Of a DNA stretch of 64,000 nucleotides, positions 16,133 to 25,608 are shown piece after piece. Source of the stretch: UBA7803 sp040219135 (lineage in GTDB: Bacteria > Pseudomonadota > Gammaproteobacteria > Pseudomonadales > Azotimanducaceae). The number at the start of each line of letters is the position of its first letter. The stretch's first letter is position 1. Under the pieces are notes generated by a model, which did not search any database, was not told where the DNA came from, and saw nothing but the letters and a program-made list of their open reading frames with translations. The translations under genes were made by a program, and so were the position numbers. The stretch lies in NCBI GenBank assembly GCA_040219135.1, contig JAVJTA010000021.1, positions 124,001 to 188,000 of the forward strand. Direction: 5' to 3'.

Positions 16133-17520
16133 ACGAGACTTTCAAACGCACGGCCCGGCAGGCGGCGCCCTCGGCCCCGGACGCTGACCTCGATAGCACC
16201 CTCGTCAGCGACCCTGAGAGGGCAGGTCCCGAAAAGGACTCCCTCGGTGAGCTGACCGTCGGCACGACGATCAAGGATCGCTTCGTCATCGACGGCGTGA
16301 TAGGACGCGGCGGCATGGGGGTCGTGTACCGGGCCCGCGATCTCCGCAAGGAGGAAGCCGAGGACCGCGATCCCTACGTCGCTCTCAAAGTGCTGAGCGA
16401 CCGCTTCCGCCTCGACACCACGATGATCATCAGCCTGCAGCGGGAATCGCGGAAAGCGCAGACCCTGGCGCATCCGTCCATCGCTACGGTCTACGACTTC
16501 GACCGCGACCGCGACACGGTGTACCTGACGATGGAGCTGCTCGAAGGGCAGCCGCTGGACGAGCTGATCGAGAACCATCCGGAGGGCATGCCGGAGGCGG
16601 AGGTCCTGCCGCTGCTCAGAGGTCTGTGCCTGGGCCTCGCCTACGCCCACAACAAGAACATCATCCACTCCGACTTCAAGCCCGGCAACGTCTTCCTGAC
16701 GAGCGAGGGGCGGGTCAAGATCCTCGACTTCGGCATCGCCCGCGCGGCCCCGGTGGCGGAGGCTGGGGCCTCGGACGTCACCGTCTTCGACGCTGCCAGC
16801 CTCGGCGCCCTGACGCCCTCCTACGCCGCGCTGGAAATGTGGCACGGCGTCGACCCCCATCCCAGCGACGACGTCTACGCGCTGGCCATCGTCGCCTACG
16901 AGCTCCTCACCGGTAAGCACCCCTTCGGGGGCGCCACCGCACTCCAGGCGCAGGCTCAGGGCCTGAAGCCCGCGCCGATCCGCCAGGTGAAGAGTCGAAC
17001 GTGGCACGCCGTGCAGCACGGGCTCGCTCTGGATCGGGAACATCGAACGGCCCATGCCGCGGAGTTCCTCAAAGAGCTTGAGGGCCCGCCAAAGCTTCGT
17101 CTGGTTCTCGGCGCGACGGCCATCGCCCTGGTCGGCACGCTGGGTTTTGCCGGCTTTCAGGAATACCAGAGCGTTCGCGCGCGCCTGCCTGATATTCCCT
17201 TCGAGGAGCTCGCGAGCGATCGTCGTGAGGCCTTCACCACGCTTATGGACGAAGGGCGAATCCTGCATCAGTTCGGTGACCTGTCGTCAGCCCTCGACCG
17301 CTACTTCGAGGCCTATCGGGTTCACCCGCGCAATCCGCAAGCCGTAGAGGGCATGACGACCCTCATCGACGAGCTCGTCGACATCACCGAGAGCCAGCAA
17401 CTCGTCGATGACGCTCCAACGCTTCGCGCCAACATCGAAGCGCTGATGGCCGAGGACGATTTTCTGGCGAGAAACGACAGCCTGGTGAGAGCGAATGAGA
17501 CACTGCAGCGCCTCCGCTGA
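16126..17520 (+). CDS. Transmembrane Ser/Thr protein kinase (PknB-like, non-RD)
   Basis: 464 aa. The kinase domain spans about 53-315: glycine loop IGRGGMGVVYRA (59-70), ATP-anchoring Lys88 (VALKVL), catalytic loop HSDFKPGN with Asp183, and DFGIA with Asp201. The usual HRD is HSD, making it a non-RD kinase that may not depend on activation-loop phosphorylation. The helix at 325-345 (LVLGATAIALVGTLGF) crosses the membrane, leaving a helical ~120-residue C-terminal part outside. The ATG overlaps the autotransporter stop, and the gene's end overlaps the caspase-like gene by 26 bases. The kinase may sense envelope state and act on the caspase-like protein or the export process, which is inference. 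Confidence 0.93.
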   Translation: MVDETFKRTARQAAPSAPDADLDSTLVSDPERAGPEKDSLGELTVGTTIKDRFVIDGVIGRGGMGVVYRARDLRKEEAEDRDPYVALKVLSDRFRLDTTMIISLQRESRKAQTLAHPSIATVYDFDRDRDTVYLTMELLEGQPLDELIENHPEGMPEAEVLPLLRGLCLGLAYAHNKNIIHSDFKPGNVFLTSEGRVKILDFGIARAAPVAEAGASDVTVFDAASLGALTPSYAALEMWHGVDPHPSDDVYALAIVAYELLTGKHPFGGATALQAQAQGLKPAPIRQVKSRTWHAVQHGLALDREHRTAHAAEFLKELEGPPKLRLVLGATAIALVGTLGFAGFQEYQSVRARLPDIPFEELASDRREAFTTLMDEGRILHQFGDLSSALDRYFEAYRVHPRNPQAVEGMTTLIDELVDITESQQLVDDAPTLRANIEALMAEDDFLARNDSLVRANETLQRLR

Positions 17521-19174
17521 GACAGGGCGACAGCCCTTGATCATCAGCGCAGCCCGATCTGCGGAAGCGTGGCTTCTGCTGGCAGCGAGCCTCGTCGCGG
17601 CAACGGCCGCGATGGCAGCGACCCCGGACAAGGCTTTCGAGGGACAGGCGGCCATCGCCGACCTGCACGTCGTCGACTGTCTGCTTCCTGGGCAGGTCCG
17701 GCAGCTGGGCCGGCGAACTTTCCTCACCCCGCGGCGCCCCATTCGCACCACGGCCGCGGACTGCCGGCTGCGGGGCGGCGAGTACGTGGCCTGGGATCGT
17801 GCCGACTACCGTTCGGCACTGAGGGTGTGGATGCCGTCCGCCGAGGCCGGTGACCCCGACGCTCAGACCAACGTTGGCGAGATCTTCGAGCGCGGCCTGG
17901 GCACAGAGCCCAACTACGCGGCGGCCCTGATCTGGTACCGGAAGGCCGCGGAGCAGGGCTACGCTCGAGCTCAGTTCAATCTGGGAACACTCCACGAGCA
18001 GGGCCTGGGTGTGCCCCAGAGCACCGTGGAAGCCCTGAACTGGTACCGCCGCGCCTGGGGGCTCAGCGAGGACAGCGTGATCTTCTCCTCCGCCGCGCAG
18101 CGGGAGCAGGCGGCCCTGCGCGCGGAGCTCGAGAAGCAGCTGGCCGAGAAGGCTCAACAGGTGGAGGTTCTCGAGCGGAGACTGCAGGAGCTCGAGGCGC
18201 ACCGCAGCGACGCGCAGAACGACCGCGCGACGGCAGACGTGGAGATCGCCACTCTGCATGGGCTGGTCGAACAGCTGCGCGGTCAGCAGGCCGCCCAGCG
18301 AGAGCAACTCGCCGCCGTTCCCGTGCCCGAGCTTCGTACCCGGGAGCCTCCGGAAACGGCAGAGCGGTCTCAGCAGCCCGCGTCGGCCAGCGAGCGGTGG
18401 TTCAAGGACATAAACCTGGGCCGCTACTACGCACTGCTCATCGGTAATGCGAGCTACTCGGGTCTGAGCAACCTGGTGACCCCGATCAACGACATCCAGC
18501 GGGCAAGACAGGTGCTTGAGGAGCGCTACGGCTTCGAGGTGTTCACCGTCGAGGACGGCAACAACATCGAGGTCATGCAGGCGATCAACGATCTAGACGA
18601 CCGGCTCAGCGAGGACGACAACCTGCTCATCTTCTACGCCGGCCACGGCAGCCGACTGCAGGCCGGCGGCAATGAGATCGGCTACTGGCTGCCGTCGAAC
18701 GCGGAACCCCCGCCGCGCAACACCTACTGGATATCCAACGAGTTCGTCACCGGCCACCTGTCACGGCTGAAGGCCAAGCACGTGCTCGTGGTGGCGGACT
18801 CCTGCTATGCCGGACTGCTGTCCAGCGAGCCAAGCCTGCTCCTCATCGGCGATCGCATCCCCAGCTACTCCGACCCGGAGTTCATGCGCTTCAAGATGTC
18901 CAAGCGGGCCCGGTTGCTGTTGTCCTCGGGGGGTGATGCGCCGGTGCTCGACAGCGGCGGCGGCGACCATTCAGTGTTTGCCCGCGCCTTCGTTGATGAG
19001 CTCGAGACGAACCAGGACGTTCTCGCGGCACCCCAGCTCTATCTGAGGATCCGCGACAAGGTCCGTGTGGCGGCCGCGGAAATCGAGTTCGTTCAGCAGC
19101 CCGAGTTCAAGGCCATAAAGTCCGCGGGACACGAGGTGGGGGATTTCGTTTTCGTGCCTCAGGCGATGCGCTGA
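17495..19174 (+). CDS. Sel1-repeat / coiled-coil / caspase-like (C14) protease
   Basis: 559 aa. An N-terminal hydrophobic segment at about 25-42 ends in AMAA and reads as a Sec signal. Two Sel1 (TPR-like) repeats lie at about 103-190, a coiled coil at about 200-275 and a caspase p20-like domain at about 308-555. The catalytic dyad is complete: His384 in YAGHGS and Cys437 in ADSCYAG. The start at 17495 overlaps the kinase by 26 bases; a TTG at 17537 would give a neater signal peptide. Bacterial caspase homologues cleave after basic residues or act in stress and death pathways. Here the predicted export and linkage to an autotransporter suggest processing of surface proteins, which is inference. 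Confidence 0.92.
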   Translation: MRHCSASAETGRQPLIISAARSAEAWLLLAASLVAATAAMAATPDKAFEGQAAIADLHVVDCLLPGQVRQLGRRTFLTPRRPIRTTAADCRLRGGEYVAWDRADYRSALRVWMPSAEAGDPDAQTNVGEIFERGLGTEPNYAAALIWYRKAAEQGYARAQFNLGTLHEQGLGVPQSTVEALNWYRRAWGLSEDSVIFSSAAQREQAALRAELEKQLAEKAQQVEVLERRLQELEAHRSDAQNDRATADVEIATLHGLVEQLRGQQAAQREQLAAVPVPELRTREPPETAERSQQPASASERWFKDINLGRYYALLIGNASYSGLSNLVTPINDIQRARQVLEERYGFEVFTVEDGNNIEVMQAINDLDDRLSEDDNLLIFYAGHGSRLQAGGNEIGYWLPSNAEPPPRNTYWISNEFVTGHLSRLKAKHVLVVADSCYAGLLSSEPSLLLIGDRIPSYSDPEFMRFKMSKRARLLLSSGGDAPVLDSGGGDHSVFARAFVDELETNQDVLAAPQLYLRIRDKVRVAAAEIEFVQQPEFKAIKSAGHEVGDFVFVPQAMR

Positions 19175-19352
19175 GGCACGAATAGCGATCAGGAGTTCGC
19201 TCATGCGCGCTCCGGACGGGCCGGTTGCGCCTGACGCCGGGATCGGTGAGAGTGAGCCGCGTCGACGAATCGTGCCATTTTCCGCGCGTTCCACAGATCC
19301 CGGTCGACGCTCGAAACGTCTGGCGTCGCCGGCCGGCCTCCCGGGATCTGCC

Positions 19353-19408
19353 AGGAAAGAAGGAAAGAGGGAAAGAAGGAAAGAAGGAAAGAAGGAAAGA
19401 AGGAATGA
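19353..19408 (+). repeat. Seven-copy 8-bp tandem repeat (AGGAAAGA) upstream of methyltransferase start
   Basis: Units run without gap: AGGAAAGA twice, GGGAAAGA, AGGAAAGA three times and AGGAATGA. The last unit lies 4 to 11 bases before the ATG at 19412 and supplies its SD-like purine tract. The last unit also contains an ATG (19405) that opens a four-codon frame, MTDD, ending in a TGA that overlaps the real start region. Short tandem repeats of this kind can slip and change the distance to upstream promoter elements. Confidence 0.9.
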
Positions 19409-19411
19409 CGG

Positions 19412-20332
19412 ATGACTGACAGAGATCCACTGCTCGATCAGGCTGCGAAGCACTGGTCGGGGATCTCCCAGGCCCGGGCCGCCTCATCGACCGTAAACTG
19501 GTGGCAAAGCAAGGCCATCGTCGCTCACATCAACGCGCGGATCTGCGGTGAACCCCTGGCTGGGCTGACCGCCGGATTTCATCGGCGGATCAGGCAGATG
19601 ACCGATGGGCAAAGCCTGCCGCGCGCCATCTCGGTCGGTTGCGGGGCAGCCAACAAGGAGATGGCCCTGGTCCGGGCTGGTCTGGCCGATCACTTCGACC
19701 TGTACGAGATCGCCCAGGACCGTATTGCGCAAGCCCAGGCCCAGGCCGAGAAATTCGGAATCGCCGGGAACATCCGGTTTCTCGACGAAGACCCCGTCGC
19801 GCATCCGCAGGAGGACTGCTACGACCTCGTTCATTGGGACAACGCGCTGCACCACATGCTCGACGTGGAAGCCGCCGTCGACTGGTCGCACCGGGTGCTC
19901 AAGCCCGGCGGTATCTTTGCGATGTACGACTTCGTCGGCCCGAACCGGTTCCAGTGGACGGATCGCAACCTCGACTACATCGAGAAGGTCCGCAATGCGC
20001 TACCGCTTTCACTGATGGCAGCCACCGAGACGCCAGGCGCCCGCCTGCGCGCCCGAATCGAGCGACCGGACCCGGAGCGCCTCATGGCGGTCGATCCCAC
20101 CGAAGCCGCCGACAGCCAACGCATTCCGGACGCGATCCTCAAGCACTTTCCCCACGCCGAGATCGTCCCGACGGGCGGGGCGATCTATCACGTCGGTCTC
20201 AAGGACATTCTGGCCCGATTCACGGATGAGGATGCCGGATGGATGGACTTCGTCCTGATGGTCGATCAGCTTCTGGCAGACCTCGGAGAGACACACTACG
20301 CCGTGGCGATCGTGCGCAAGGGTTCGTCATGA
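19412..20332 (+). CDS. Class I SAM-dependent methyltransferase
   Basis: 306 aa. Motif I is AISVGCGAANKEM (72-84) with the acidic ribose-binding position in DLYEIAQDRI, and a later DLVHWDNALHHMLD segment matches motif II/III of UbiE/Methyltransf_11-like enzymes. VLKPGGIFAMYDFV follows as the post-III strand. The substrate is unknown. The gene lies 237 bases after the caspase-like protease and directly behind an 8-bp tandem repeat, so its expression may vary independently of the autotransporter cluster. It is convergent with a truncated hypothetical gene three bases downstream. Confidence 0.88.
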   Translation: MTDRDPLLDQAAKHWSGISQARAASSTVNWWQSKAIVAHINARICGEPLAGLTAGFHRRIRQMTDGQSLPRAISVGCGAANKEMALVRAGLADHFDLYEIAQDRIAQAQAQAEKFGIAGNIRFLDEDPVAHPQEDCYDLVHWDNALHHMLDVEAAVDWSHRVLKPGGIFAMYDFVGPNRFQWTDRNLDYIEKVRNALPLSLMAATETPGARLRARIERPDPERLMAVDPTEAADSQRIPDAILKHFPHAEIVPTGGAIYHVGLKDILARFTDEDAGWMDFVLMVDQLLADLGETHYAVAIVRKGSS

Positions 20333-20335
20333 TGC

Positions 20336-20692
20336 TCACAGGCTGCCGCCTTCCGGATCGTCGGCGGGCACCCGCGAACCGAGCTCGTAGCGTCGTCCCG
20401 GGTGACCGCCAACCCATATCTCCACCGGGTCGGCACCGTAGCTCACCTCGAGAGCCTTGCGGCGCGCTTCGGTGGGTCCCGGCGACGACTGACTGACCAC
20501 GAAGTCGACGTAATGCGCCTCCAGCGAGCGGTCCGCCTCGGCAAGCTCGCGGTGCCGGTGATCGCGTACGAACACGCTCAACGACTTCAGCTCGCGGCCT
20601 GCCGTGTGCGCCGGCCGTAGCGGGGTGAACGAAAGCCACGCGCCGGCTTCTTCCCAGGAAGTCACCTCGCGGAAGTGGGGGTTGTCGATCAC
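20336..20692 (-). pseudogene. Hypothetical protein, probably truncated at the C-terminus
   Basis: 118 codons from a GTG at 20692. The composition and pattern look like real protein (SWEEAGAWLSFTPLRPAHT, VEIWVGGHPGRRYELGS). I recall similar bacterial proteins continuing for another strand-rich section after the PDD/DDPEGG segment, where this one stops (EGGSL then TGA), three bases from the convergent methyltransferase. No ATG is available at the front. Function unknown. It may be a 3'-truncated remnant or a short member. Confidence 0.5.
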
Positions 20693-20756
20693 CCGTCGGC
20701 CGGGCCCATCGGGTCGACCGTGGCGTGACGATGGGGAGCGGCGTTCCGCCGGCGCA

Positions 20757-22475
20757 TTACAGGTGCGAAGCGGTCAGCGTCACATCTGCAGCCGCCCACG
20801 CCGATTCCCACGCCGCGCGCGCCTTGGCCGACTCGTCGGTCTTGCCCTGCGCCGCCAGCGCCTGGTGCAGGCCGAACAGCGACCAGCCGTTGTTCTGGTT
20901 CCACCTCAGGTCCCGTCGGTACACGGCCTCGGCCTCTGCGGCGCGGTCGGCGGCGAGCAGCGCGGCACCAAGGTAGTGCCGCATGGGTTGGGCCCAGTCG
21001 GGCGGCTCGGTGTAGTTGTTCTGATCCTCGATGGCGACGCCGGCCTCGAACGCGGCAATGGCGCCATTGACGTCGCCTTCGGCCATCAGCACCTCACCCT
21101 CCAGGCCATGGGCTGCGAGTTTCAGAACCGCCGATGCCGGTGTTGCCCCGACGCGGTACTCATCGGCGTTCGGCGCCTCGGCAATCGACTTCAGGCGGGC
21201 AAGTTGGGCACGGGCGGCCGGCAGATCACCCACGCCCAGGTGGGCACTGCCCAGCGCATACGACCAGATTCCGTCGAAGTACGGCGTACCCTGGTAGGCG
21301 GGCGACAGCGCCAGCAGTTCGTCCCACTTGCCGAAAATCTTGAGCACCAGCCACGGTGCTGCCACGCGTTTCTGCCCGCCGCGCGTGGCCGCCGGATCGT
21401 CCGAGATCCGGTTCGCCATGCGCCACGCGGCCTCGCTGGCCACCGCGTAGTTGCCCTGCACGGTTGCCGCGTAGCGAACGAAATCCAGCGCGTGGCCGGC
21501 GTGCATGCGGTGGGAAAGCGGATAGGTGCCGAGGTTCGGCAGAGGCATGTCGCCCCAGACCGCCGCGAACTGCTGGTCGACCTGTTGCGAACGGACGTTG
21601 TTGTCGATTGCCTTGCCGTACTGGCCGACCCGCACATAGATGTGGGCCGGCATGTGCACGACGTGTCCACCGATCGGCACCGTCGCCTCGAGATTGTCCG
21701 CCGAAACCAGCGCACGTTCCGGTTCCAGCGACGCCTCGATCAGGTGTATGTGCAGGTGCAGGACCCCGGGGTGGCCGAGGTTACGCTCGATGACGTGCTC
21801 CAGGGCCTCTGCCACCGGCAGGGTCTCCGACTTCGGATTGCCGTCGGCGTCCCAGTAATCCCAGCGGCCGATCGACATGTAGGCAGCCGCGTACAGCGCC
21901 GCAATGTCCGGATCATCCGGGTAGCGACGGTTCAACTCGCGCATTGCAGCCAGGTACGCCTGGTCGCGGGCCGCATCGTCGGCGATGGAATCCCTGTCGT
22001 ACAGCATGTGCATGGCGCGGATGAGTTCGGCCTGCAGCGGCGTGGCCCGGTCCAGGCGGGCGAGCGCAGCCCGGATCGCCTTCAGTCCCTCGCCTTTCGG
22101 ATCGTCCGGCATGCGCGCGTACCGTGAATTCGGGTTCGGACCCATCGCGTGCGCCATGCCCCAGTACGGCATTGGGTGACCGGGATCGAGACGCGCGGCT
22201 TCCTGGTAGGACGCGATCGACTCCGGGAAGTAGAAGCCCCAGGCCAGGCGCAGCCCCTGGTCAAAGAACGCCTGGGCGCGCGGTACCGGCGTGCCGATCG
22301 GGCGGCTGTAGACGCCGCTGCCGGGAACGAGCACGGCAAGCGGCGCGCCGTCGACCGCCGTGGTGGACGGCGATGGCGCATCACTTTGCCCGACGGCGCA
22401 CCCCAGTAGGACCGTTGCCGGCAGAACCGTTGCGAGCAGGACGATGGCGCTGTTGCGAAAGCAGCTCGTACTCAT
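20757..22475 (-). CDS. TPR-repeat lipoprotein
   Basis: 572 aa. The signal peptide ends in a lipobox (VLLGC, about residue 26). The body is a tetratricopeptide solenoid beginning with PRAQAFFDQGLRLAWGFYF and including the histidine-rich HVVHMPAHIYVRVGQY segment, typical of a large family of exported TPR proteins with no assigned function. The ATG overlaps the stop of the upstream alpha/beta hydrolase (ATGA), so the two are translationally coupled. It probably acts as a periplasmic or membrane-attached scaffold. Unlike the other TPR proteins in this window it has no cytoplasmic signalling domain. Confidence 0.85.
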   Translation of the reverse strand: MSTSCFRNSAIVLLATVLPATVLLGCAVGQSDAPSPSTTAVDGAPLAVLVPGSGVYSRPIGTPVPRAQAFFDQGLRLAWGFYFPESIASYQEAARLDPGHPMPYWGMAHAMGPNPNSRYARMPDDPKGEGLKAIRAALARLDRATPLQAELIRAMHMLYDRDSIADDAARDQAYLAAMRELNRRYPDDPDIAALYAAAYMSIGRWDYWDADGNPKSETLPVAEALEHVIERNLGHPGVLHLHIHLIEASLEPERALVSADNLEATVPIGGHVVHMPAHIYVRVGQYGKAIDNNVRSQQVDQQFAAVWGDMPLPNLGTYPLSHRMHAGHALDFVRYAATVQGNYAVASEAAWRMANRISDDPAATRGGQKRVAAPWLVLKIFGKWDELLALSPAYQGTPYFDGIWSYALGSAHLGVGDLPAARAQLARLKSIAEAPNADEYRVGATPASAVLKLAAHGLEGEVLMAEGDVNGAIAAFEAGVAIEDQNNYTEPPDWAQPMRHYLGAALLAADRAAEAEAVYRRDLRWNQNNGWSLFGLHQALAAQGKTDESAKARAAWESAWAAADVTLTASHL

Positions 22476-23380
22476 GCGTCTGCCCCCTCCTGGTCGCGGC
22501 GCGCATTCCCGGCGATCGCGTCAGCAATCTGCGGCACCAGCGCTTCCGGCAGATCGTGCGCCATACCAGGGATGACCAGCATCTTCGCGCCTGGAATCGA
22601 ATTCCGCACATCCTCGCCACAGGCCACCGGCACCAGCGGATCCTCGGCGCCGTGAATCACCAGGGTCGGTGCTCGAATGTCGGCGAGCTTCGCCGCCCGA
22701 GCGTCGCCGGAAGCGAGGCTCGCCAGCAGGTGCCGAACGTTGCCCTGCGGATTGAATGCCCGGTCGTAGTCGCGGCCCGCGGCGTCACGGATGGCCTGTT
22801 CGTCGCCGGGATATCCCGGGCTCCCCAGCAGCCGGGCGGCCGTCAGCGCATCGCGGATCGCGCCGTCGCGGGTACCCTCCGGGTTGCGCGGCTGCGCCAG
22901 CCAGGTATCGGCTTCCCTGGTCGGCCGCGGCAGGCCACGACGTCCCGACGTCGCCATCATCGACACCAGGGAGGCGACCCGTTCGGGATGGCGGATCGCC
23001 ATGAGCTGGGCGATGGCGCCGCCGTTGGAGAGCCCCAGCACGTGCGCCCGATCCACCCCAATTACGTCCAGGAGACGGATGCCGTCGTCGGCCATGTCCT
23101 CGAGGGTGTACGGCGCTGCCACCGGCTGCCGCGCCCGGGCCTGCCGAAACGCCGCAGGGATATCCGCCGGTCCCCAGCCGTCGAACGTCGTCGACAGCCC
23201 GACATCGCGATTGTCGTAGACGATGACGAAGAACCCCCGATCCGTCAGGGCGCGGATGAACGCTTCGCTCCAATTCGTGAGCTGAACGCCAAGACCATGC
23301 ACCAGCAGCAACGGGGTGTCCTGCGGTGCTCCGTAGGTCTGGTATTCGAGTTCCAGTTCGTCGAGATGCGCCGTTGGCAT
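22472..23380 (-). CDS. Alpha/beta hydrolase
   Basis: 302 aa from the ATG at 23380. The oxyanion segment HGLG (28-31), nucleophile elbow GLSNGG with Ser118, the acid in HGAEDPLVP and the histidine in GMAHDLP make up a complete catalytic triad. The sequence resembles the TAP-like/3-oxoadipate enol-lactonase-like esterases. It is the first gene of a two-gene unit with the TPR lipoprotein. The substrate cannot be assigned. It diverges from the alcohol dehydrogenase gene across 144 bases, which must hold both promoters. Confidence 0.88.
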   Translation of the reverse strand: MPTAHLDELELEYQTYGAPQDTPLLLVHGLGVQLTNWSEAFIRALTDRGFFVIVYDNRDVGLSTTFDGWGPADIPAAFRQARARQPVAAPYTLEDMADDGIRLLDVIGVDRAHVLGLSNGGAIAQLMAIRHPERVASLVSMMATSGRRGLPRPTREADTWLAQPRNPEGTRDGAIRDALTAARLLGSPGYPGDEQAIRDAAGRDYDRAFNPQGNVRHLLASLASGDARAAKLADIRAPTLVIHGAEDPLVPVACGEDVRNSIPGAKMLVIPGMAHDLPEALVPQIADAIAGNARRDQEGADA

Positions 23381-23524
23381 GCGTTTCCCCTGGCAGAAGC
23401 GACAGATTGACCCGGCTATCGTATGGTATCTGGAAGTCCACGCCGAATCCGGCACGCGCCGGCGGCCGTTGCGGTGACGACCCGAGTGATCGGAAGAACC
23501 GATGCGCTATGAGGAGCAGAAACC

Positions 23525-24526
23525 ATGAAAGCCGCGATACTGCACGGCGCCCGGGATGTACGTTTCGGTCAGGTCGACCGTCCGTCCCTGCACGATGGCG
23601 AAGCCTTGTTGCGCGTTCGCGCGTGCGGCATCTGTGGTTCTGACCTGCACACCTACCGGGAAGGATTGTTCGAGGATCTGGGACGGGCGACAGCGGCCGG
23701 ACGAATCCTTGGCCATGAATTCAGCGGGGTCATCGAAGAGATCTGCGGCGAATGGCCCGATCTGACGGCCGGGGACCGGGTCACGACGGTCACGACGGGC
23801 GCCAACGCGGAATACGTCAAGATCTCTCGAGCCATGCGCGATCTGGTGCTGCCGATCCCGGAGCACGTGAGCTTTACGGAAGCGGCGACGACGGAACCAC
23901 TGGCGACCTCTCTGCATGCCGTCAATCTCGCCGAGCCGCGGGACGGAGAGACGCACGTGATCATGGGGGCGGGCATTATCGGATTGGGGGTGCTGCAGTG
24001 CCTGCGCACGCGTGCCGATGTAAGAACCATCGTCGTGGATCTCTCCGACAAGCGCTTGTCGCTGGCCAAAGCGCTCGGCGCCGATGAGATCATCAATGCC
24101 CGCAACGAAGATGTGGTGGCGCGCCTCGTGCCAGGACATCGTCCTGACCATGCGCTCTTGCAGGGTATGGCCGGAGCTGCAGACACCGTCTACGACTGTG
24201 TCGGCGCGACCGCCAACTTCAAAGGCACAACCGTGCTCGAGCAGGCCCTGTCGATGGTGAACCAGAACGGCAAAGTGGTTGTGGTTGCGGTGTTTGAGCG
24301 ACGCCTGGAAATCGATCCCAATGTCATTGTCCGAAAAGGGGTGCGCCTGCTGGGCTCATGGGCCTGGCAGCCCGATGAATTCGTGGCGGCGCTAGCGCTG
24401 ATTACCTCGGGGAAGATCGATCGTACGCCACTGATCAGCCACGAGTTTCCATTGGAAGAAGCAACGCGGGCCTATGCCACCCAGGACCGTGCCGATACCG
24501 CCATCAAGGTGATGCTTGTTCCTTAA
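23525..24526 (+). CDS. Zinc-type medium-chain alcohol/polyol dehydrogenase lacking the structural zinc lobe
   Basis: 333 aa MDR protein. Catalytic zinc ligands are visible (Cys37 in CGICGSD, His64-Glu65 in LGHEFSG) and the Rossmann fold begins with MGAGIIGLG. The four-cysteine structural-zinc loop that usually follows GDRV is absent; the sequence goes straight from GDRVTTVTTG to NAEYV. Members without this lobe are known in the family. It is transcribed alone and is convergent with the LysR gene. The substrate is unknown. Confidence 0.9.
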   Translation: MKAAILHGARDVRFGQVDRPSLHDGEALLRVRACGICGSDLHTYREGLFEDLGRATAAGRILGHEFSGVIEEICGEWPDLTAGDRVTTVTTGANAEYVKISRAMRDLVLPIPEHVSFTEAATTEPLATSLHAVNLAEPRDGETHVIMGAGIIGLGVLQCLRTRADVRTIVVDLSDKRLSLAKALGADEIINARNEDVVARLVPGHRPDHALLQGMAGAADTVYDCVGATANFKGTTVLEQALSMVNQNGKVVVVAVFERRLEIDPNVIVRKGVRLLGSWAWQPDEFVAALALITSGKIDRTPLISHEFPLEEATRAYATQDRADTAIKVMLVP

Positions 24527-24603
24527 CTCGGCAGTCCCCGGCACGGCCGGCTGCAGACGCGTTTCGCCGACATCCACGAAGGCATCCGGGCGCCCGCTCG
24601 GAG

Positions 24604-25509
24604 TCAGCCAACCGGTTCGCTGGATGCTGCAAGCTCTCCCGCCAGCAGATCGAACACGACGCGGATTCGCCGGCTGGTGTGCAGCTCGCGGTGGGAGACG
24701 AGCCACACCGGGATCTCCGGGTCGAAGCGCTCGGGCAGAACGCAGACGAGATCGTCGAACAGCGCCGCCGTATCCGCGGGCAGAAAGCCGAAGCCGAGCC
24801 CTTCGCGGATGAGCTGCAGCATGCAGTTGCCGCTGGCGGCATGAACCCGGAACTGCTCGAGACGCAGCTCGAGCCCCTGCGCCGCCAGCCCGACGAGCAG
24901 CCCCTCGGTGTCGTCGATGCCGATGAAATCCTGGTCCGCCAGATCGTCGAGCGTGCGCGGCACACCGACCTCGTCCAGTAGCCGCCGGGCGGCGAAGATG
25001 CGGCCGCGGACGGATCCGACCCGGCGGGCGATCAGGTCCGGCTGGGTCGGCCGGGCATGGCGGATGGCGATGTCGGCCTCGCGTCGGATCAGATCGCGCA
25101 GCTCGTCGGACGCGATCACCTCGACCACGATGCCGGGGGCCCGTTCGCGCAGCTTCCGCAGCATCGGTGGCAGACGGTGGGCCGCCAGCATCTCCGTCGC
25201 CGTGATGCGCACACGACCCTCGATGGCCTGGGACTGACCCGAAGCCGCCAGCGACACCCGGTTGGCCGCCTCGGCCATGACACGCACGTGTTCGAGCAGC
25301 TCGAGCCCGGCACCGGTCAGGCGCACCCGCCGGTGCCCGCGCTCGAACAGGGTGACACCGAGGGTCCGCTCCAGCCCCGTCACCTGCCGGCTCAGCGTCG
25401 GCTGGGTCTGGTGCAGCGCCCGGGCGGCGGCGGACAGGGAGCCTTCCTCGGCGGTGGCGAGAAAGGCCCGCACCTGATTCCAGTCGAAGGCTATGGCTTC
25501 CCAGTTCAT
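24604..25509 (-). CDS. LysR family transcriptional regulator
   Basis: 301 aa. The N-terminal winged helix (WNQVRAFLATAEEGSLSAAA, then TQPTLSRQVTGLERTLG) is followed by a periplasmic-binding-protein-like effector domain (DLIRREADIAIRHARPTQPD). Length is normal. It diverges from a methyltransferase gene across 99 bases and ends convergent with the alcohol dehydrogenase. By the usual LysR logic it would control itself and the divergent gene. Confidence 0.93.
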   Translation of the reverse strand: MNWEAIAFDWNQVRAFLATAEEGSLSAAARALHQTQPTLSRQVTGLERTLGVTLFERGHRRVRLTGAGLELLEHVRVMAEAANRVSLAASGQSQAIEGRVRITATEMLAAHRLPPMLRKLRERAPGIVVEVIASDELRDLIRREADIAIRHARPTQPDLIARRVGSVRGRIFAARRLLDEVGVPRTLDDLADQDFIGIDDTEGLLVGLAAQGLELRLEQFRVHAASGNCMLQLIREGLGFGFLPADTAALFDDLVCVLPERFDPEIPVWLVSHRELHTSRRIRVVFDLLAGELAASSEPVG

Positions 25510-25608
25510 TGATTTGTGTATATCCGACCAAGGGCATTCGAACTTCTATGCTCGACCATCGTATGGCTGAATGGCAACCATCACCGCTACGAAATGAGGG
25601 TTCGACCT

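Noticed and set aside
19353..19408. CRISPR-like repeat
   Set aside because: Units are 8 bp with no spacers and there are no cas genes; it is a simple tandem repeat.
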